Assembly (NCBI GenBank): GCA_026224975.1
Contig: JAMFRW010000031.1
Location: 1 to 37,607, forward strand
Direction of reading: 5' to 3'
Length of the DNA stretch: 37,607 nucleotides
DNA from: Rhodoferax sp.
GTDB taxonomy: Bacteria > Pseudomonadota > Gammaproteobacteria > Burkholderiales > Burkholderiaceae_C
Every line of letters starts with the position of its first letter. Position 1 is the stretch's first letter. The notes under the pieces were generated by a model, which worked only from the letters and a program-made list of their open reading frames with translations, was not told the origin of the DNA and made no database searches. The translations under genes and the position numbers were made by a program. Shown piece after piece: positions 34,720 through 37,607 of the stretch.

Positions 34720-35753
34720 TGATCACCATCCGCGATGTGGCGCAGCACGCGCAGGTGTCGGTCACGACCGTTTCGCATGTGGTCAACCAGACCCGCTTCG
34801 TCAGCGACGCGGCGCGGCTGCGCGTGCAGCAGGCCATCGCCGAGCTGCGCTACGTGCCGAGCGCGCTCGCCCGCAGCCTCAAGAGCAACCGCACGCACAC
34901 CATCGGGATGATGATTCCGAACAGCTCCAACCCGTACTTCGCCGAGATCATCCGCGGCATCGAAGACACCTGCTTCGAAGCCGGCTTCAACGTGATCCTC
35001 TGCAACTCCGACGACGATCCGCAAAAGCAGAGCACCTATGTACGGCTGCTGAGCGAAAAGCAGGTCGATGGGCTGATAGTGATGTCATCGGGCGGCGACA
35101 TGGAACTGCTGGACACGCTGCGCGCCGCCAAGATGCCGCAGGTGGTGGTCGACCGCGAGATCGATGATCTGGAGGCCGACCTGGTCGAGGTCAACCATGA
35201 GGCGGGCGGCTTTCTGGCCACGCAGCACCTGCTGCAACTCGGCCACCAGCGCATCGCCTGCATCGCCGGGCCGCAGGGCTTGTCGTCGGCCCGGCAGCGG
35301 GTGGAAGGCTACAAGCGCGCGCTGCAGGAGGCCGGCGTAGCGGTCGATCGCAAGCTGCTGCGCAGCGGCGACTTCACCAGCGCCGGCGGGCACGCGGCGA
35401 TGACATCGCTGCTCGAATCGGCCAGCGTGCGGCCACAGCCGACCGCCGTGTTCGCATCGAATGACCTGATGGCCATCGGCGCGGTGTGCGCGGCGGCCAG
35501 CCACGGCCTTCGGCTGCCGCAAGATATCTCGGTGATCGGCTTCGACGACATCGCGCTCGCCGCCTTCAGCAACCCGCCGCTCACCACCGTCGTGCAGCCC
35601 AAGCACCAGACCGGCGCGCTCGCCGCGCGCCTGCTACTGGAACGCATCGCCAAGCCCGGCCGCGCCTTGCAGCGGGAGATTCTTCAGCCCTCGCTGGTGG
35701 TGCGGCAATCGACCGGGGTGCGTGAAAGCACGAAGGACGAGGTGAGTCCATGA
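34719..35753 (+). CDS. rbsR: LacI-family ribose regulator RbsR
   Basis: The 344-residue protein has an N-terminal LacI-type helix-turn-helix (ITIRDVAQHAQVSVTTVSHV) and hinge helix (VPSALARSLKSNRTHTIG), then a periplasmic-binding-protein-like effector domain (NSSNPYFAEIIRGIEDTCFE; VIGFDDIALAAFSNPPLTTV). The DNA-binding part closely follows E. coli RbsR (VSHV, RFVS, YVPSALARSL, THTIGM). The effector is therefore probably ribose. Expected targets are the AAACGTTT palindromes at 29254 and 31017. ATG 34719 overlaps the rbsC stop (TGATG). Being encoded inside the operon it controls, it should rise with induction and limit it. The downstream rbsK start overlaps its stop as ATGA. Confidence 0.93.
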   Translation: MITIRDVAQHAQVSVTTVSHVVNQTRFVSDAARLRVQQAIAELRYVPSALARSLKSNRTHTIGMMIPNSSNPYFAEIIRGIEDTCFEAGFNVILCNSDDDPQKQSTYVRLLSEKQVDGLIVMSSGGDMELLDTLRAAKMPQVVVDREIDDLEADLVEVNHEAGGFLATQHLLQLGHQRIACIAGPQGLSSARQRVEGYKRALQEAGVAVDRKLLRSGDFTSAGGHAAMTSLLESASVRPQPTAVFASNDLMAIGAVCAAASHGLRLPQDISVIGFDDIALAAFSNPPLTTVVQPKHQTGALAARLLLERIAKPGRALQREILQPSLVVRQSTGVRESTKDEVSP

Positions 35754-36670
35754 AGCCCATCGTCGTGCTCGGCAGCGTCAACATGGACCTGGTGCTCAAC
35801 TGCCCGACTCTGCCCTTGCCCGGGCAGACTGTGCAGGGCGATGACTTCAAGACCTTGCCTGGCGGCAAAGGCGCCAACCAGGCCGTCGCCGCAGTGCGGC
35901 TGGGCGCGGCGGTGAGCTTCATCGGCTGCGTGGGCGACGATGATTTCGGCCGCAGCACGCGGGCCGTGCTGGTCGCCGAGGGCATCGACACTTCGCAACT
36001 TCGCACCGTTGCGGGTGTCGCCACCGGCGTGGCAATGATCATGGTCGAAGCCTCGGGGCAGAACTGCATCGCGCTCTCGGCAGGCGCGAACGGCGCGCTG
36101 AGCGTAGCGCAGGTCGATGAGGCAGCCGCGACGATCGAAGGCGCTGCCCTGCTGATCTGCCAGCTCGAATCACCCTTGCCCGCCGTGCAACGCGCCATCG
36201 CCATCGCGCACGCGGCCGGCGTGCCGGTGCTGCTGAACCCCGCGCCGGCTCAGCCGCTACCAGCCGAATTGCTGGCGCAGGTCGACGTGCTGGTGCCGAA
36301 CGAGAGCGAGGCCGCCGTGCTGCTCGGGCTGGTACCGGGCGCGGCCTTCGATGCCGCCGCAGCCGCCGAAGCCTTGCGCGCGCTCGGGCCGCGAACGGTG
36401 ATCGTCACGCTGGGCGCCGCAGGCGTCCAGGTGGCCGGTGATGGCAACAACCGCCACATCGCCGCTAAGCCCGTCAAGGCCATCGACACCACCGGCGCCG
36501 GCGACACCTTCATCGGCGCCTACGCCGCCGCACGCTGCGCCGGTGCCTACTTGCACGCAGCCGTGGCCTACGCCCAGCAAGCAGCAGCGTTCAGCGTCGC
36601 GCGCGCCGGCACCATCGATGCGATGCCACGCGTCGGCGATCTGCCGCCGTTGAAAGCGGCCAGCGCATGA
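35750..36670 (+). CDS. rbsK: Ribokinase
   Basis: RbsK phosphorylates D-ribose to ribose 5-phosphate in the cytoplasm, giving entry to the pentose phosphate and nucleotide pathways. The 306-residue PfkB-family protein begins VVLGSVNMDLVLNCPTLPLP and has the first signature, GGKGANQAVAAVRLGA (near residues 39-54). It also shows GCVGDDDFGRSTR, LNPAPAQPLP, VLVPNESEAAVLLGL and the second signature DTTGAGDTFIGAYAAA with catalytic base Asp252. It overlaps rbsR and rbsD by 4 nt each. Nothing unusual is seen. Confidence 0.96.
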   Translation: MKPIVVLGSVNMDLVLNCPTLPLPGQTVQGDDFKTLPGGKGANQAVAAVRLGAAVSFIGCVGDDDFGRSTRAVLVAEGIDTSQLRTVAGVATGVAMIMVEASGQNCIALSAGANGALSVAQVDEAAATIEGAALLICQLESPLPAVQRAIAIAHAAGVPVLLNPAPAQPLPAELLAQVDVLVPNESEAAVLLGLVPGAAFDAAAAAEALRALGPRTVIVTLGAAGVQVAGDGNNRHIAAKPVKAIDTTGAGDTFIGAYAAARCAGAYLHAAVAYAQQAAAFSVARAGTIDAMPRVGDLPPLKAASA

Positions 36671-37062
36671 AAAAAACCACCCTGCTGCACGGCGAACTCT
36701 CACACCTGATCGCCACCCTCGGCCACGGCGACGCCCTCGTCATCGCCGACGCCGGCCTCCCCGTGCCGCCCGGCACGCGCTGCATCGATCTCGCCCTGAT
36801 GCGCGGCGTGCCGTCCTTCGACCAGGTGCTGCAAGCCGTGCTCGCCGAAATGCAGGTCGAGCGCGCGACGTGTGCGCTCGAAATGGAAGCCAACAGCCCA
36901 CAAGCCGCCGCGCGCCTGGCCGATCAACTGGGCGCCACGCCCCTCACCGCCGTGCCCCACACCGACTTCAAGCGCCTCTCCGCCACCGCCCGCGCCATCG
37001 TCCGCACCGGCGAATTCACGCCTTACGCCAACGTCATTCTGTATTCGGGCGTGGTGTTCTGA
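36667..37062 (+). CDS. rbsD: D-ribose pyranase
   Basis: RbsD interconverts the pyranose and furanose forms of D-ribose; only the furanose is used by ribokinase. The 131-residue protein begins MKKTTLLHGELSHLIATLGH, with catalytic His20 and Asp22 in LGHGDALVIADAGLPVP. The C-terminal FTPYANVILYSGVVF is also typical of the family. It is the last gene of the operon, overlapping rbsK by 4 nt. In E. coli rbsD is first in the operon, so the order here is different. A small hairpin (CGGCG-ACGCTG-CGCCG, about 37077-37092) follows but lacks a T-run. Confidence 0.95.
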   Translation: MKKTTLLHGELSHLIATLGHGDALVIADAGLPVPPGTRCIDLALMRGVPSFDQVLQAVLAEMQVERATCALEMEANSPQAAARLADQLGATPLTAVPHTDFKRLSATARAIVRTGEFTPYANVILYSGVVF

Positions 37063-37163
37063 CCTTCTTTCGGGTTCGGCGACGCTGCGCCGATGACCGC
37101 CCCAGACAAGGTTAACGCAACCTGAATATCATGCGGCTCCCCTGCCCGAGGAAGTAAGCAGCC

Positions 37164-37607
37164 GTGTCCATGGTCCAGTTGGCGCTGAAACGCCCTTACA
37201 CGTTCATCGTGATGGCGATGCTCATCGTCCTGGCAACGCCGTTCGCGTTGCTCAACATGGCGACCGACATCTTTCCGGAAATCAACATTCCGGTGATCAG
37301 CATCGTCTGGAACTACAACGGGCTGCCGGCCCAGGAAATGGGCCAGCGGATCGCGGCGCAGAACGAGCGCAGCCTGACGACGACGGTGAGCGACATCGAG
37401 CACATCGAGTCGACCTCGCTCGCCGGCATCGCCATCATCAAGGTCTTCTTCCAGCCGACCGCCAACATCCAGACCGCGCTGGCGCAGGTCACCGCGGTGG
37501 AGCAGTCGCAGTTGCGCTCGCTGCCGCCGGGCATCACGCCGCCGCTGGTGATCAAGTATTCAGCGTCCAGCATCCCGGTCGTGCAGCTCGGGCTGTCGAG
37601 CGCCACG
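37164..37607 (+). CDS. RND family efflux permease, N-terminal fragment
   Basis: The frame starts at GTG 37164 (MSMVQLALKRPYTFIVMAML), with GAGGAAG about 9 nt upstream; an ATG at 37170 is an alternative. It runs off the end of the window. The first membrane helix (FIVMAMLIVLATPFALLNM), then ATDIFPEINIPVISIVWNYN and GLPAQEMGQRIAAQNERSLT, are the standard start of AcrB/HAE1-type inner-membrane pumps. It continues with ESTSLAGIAIIKVFFQP, IQTALAQVTAVEQSQLRSLP and the porter segment ITPPLVIKYSASSIPVVQLG. About 148 of the usual 1030-1050 residues are seen, so the substrate class is open. The 100-nt gap to rbsD has no operator of the ribose type. Confidence 0.9.
   Translation, partial: MSMVQLALKRPYTFIVMAMLIVLATPFALLNMATDIFPEINIPVISIVWNYNGLPAQEMGQRIAAQNERSLTTTVSDIEHIESTSLAGIAIIKVFFQPTANIQTALAQVTAVEQSQLRSLPPGITPPLVIKYSASSIPVVQLGLSSAT

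Noticed and set aside
1-37607. Defence island, prophage or integrative element
   Set aside because: Apart from vapBC and the broken parE-like gene, no integrase, transposase, phage or restriction gene was seen; the region is mostly ordinary chromosome.

Overview
The window is GC-rich, densely coded and looks like a chromosome (or metagenome contig) of a betaproteobacterium of the order Burkholderiales. The order is inferred from the dcw gene order, the RbsR/RbsB and GabT/GabD protein types, and two kinds of interspersed palindromic repeats often seen in that order. No rRNA, tRNA, CRISPR array, phage or transposase gene was recognised.

Left part (1-16490): an almost complete division and cell wall (dcw) cluster on the minus strand, read as mraZ-rsmH-ftsL-ftsI-murE-murF-mraY-murD-ftsW-murG-murC-ddl-ftsQ-ftsA. 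Most adjacent genes overlap by 1-11 nt, so translation is probably coupled along the cluster. Its promoter carries four 10-bp-spaced MraZ boxes that overlap the -10 element and the mraZ start codon. Palindromic repeats have entered murD and murE in frame, and a third copy sits between mraY and murD. At the far left ftsA is cut after about 239 codons and joined head-on to the 3' part of an inositol monophosphatase family gene. The join lies in a 21-nt stretch compatible with both genes, so it is an assembly misjoin or a microhomology rearrangement.

Middle part (16490-29120): an AT-richer gap, a vapBC toxin-antitoxin pair, a PAS-GGDEF diguanylate cyclase broken by one missing base, an M17 aminopeptidase, two small genes (one soluble, one with a membrane tail), an MFS transporter, a SAM methyltransferase, a gabT-gabD GABA catabolism operon, and a gspA-gspB-marC minus-strand operon. 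CTTCGACARGCTCAG-type repeats lie at the convergent gene ends.

Right part (29120-37062): a ribose/nucleoside module. A lipoprotein nucleoside hydrolase gene and the operon rbsB-rbsA-rbsC-rbsR-rbsK-rbsD each have the same 16-bp palindrome (GCGCAAACGTTTGCGC) about 60-70 nt before the start codon. This fits co-regulation by the RbsR encoded in the operon. The inferred pathway is: nucleosides are cleaved outside the cytoplasm, the released ribose enters through RbsBAC, RbsD interconverts its ring forms and RbsK phosphorylates it. Between the two transcripts lies a ParE-like toxin gene with no usable start codon and no antitoxin. The window ends inside an RND efflux permease gene (37164 onward).
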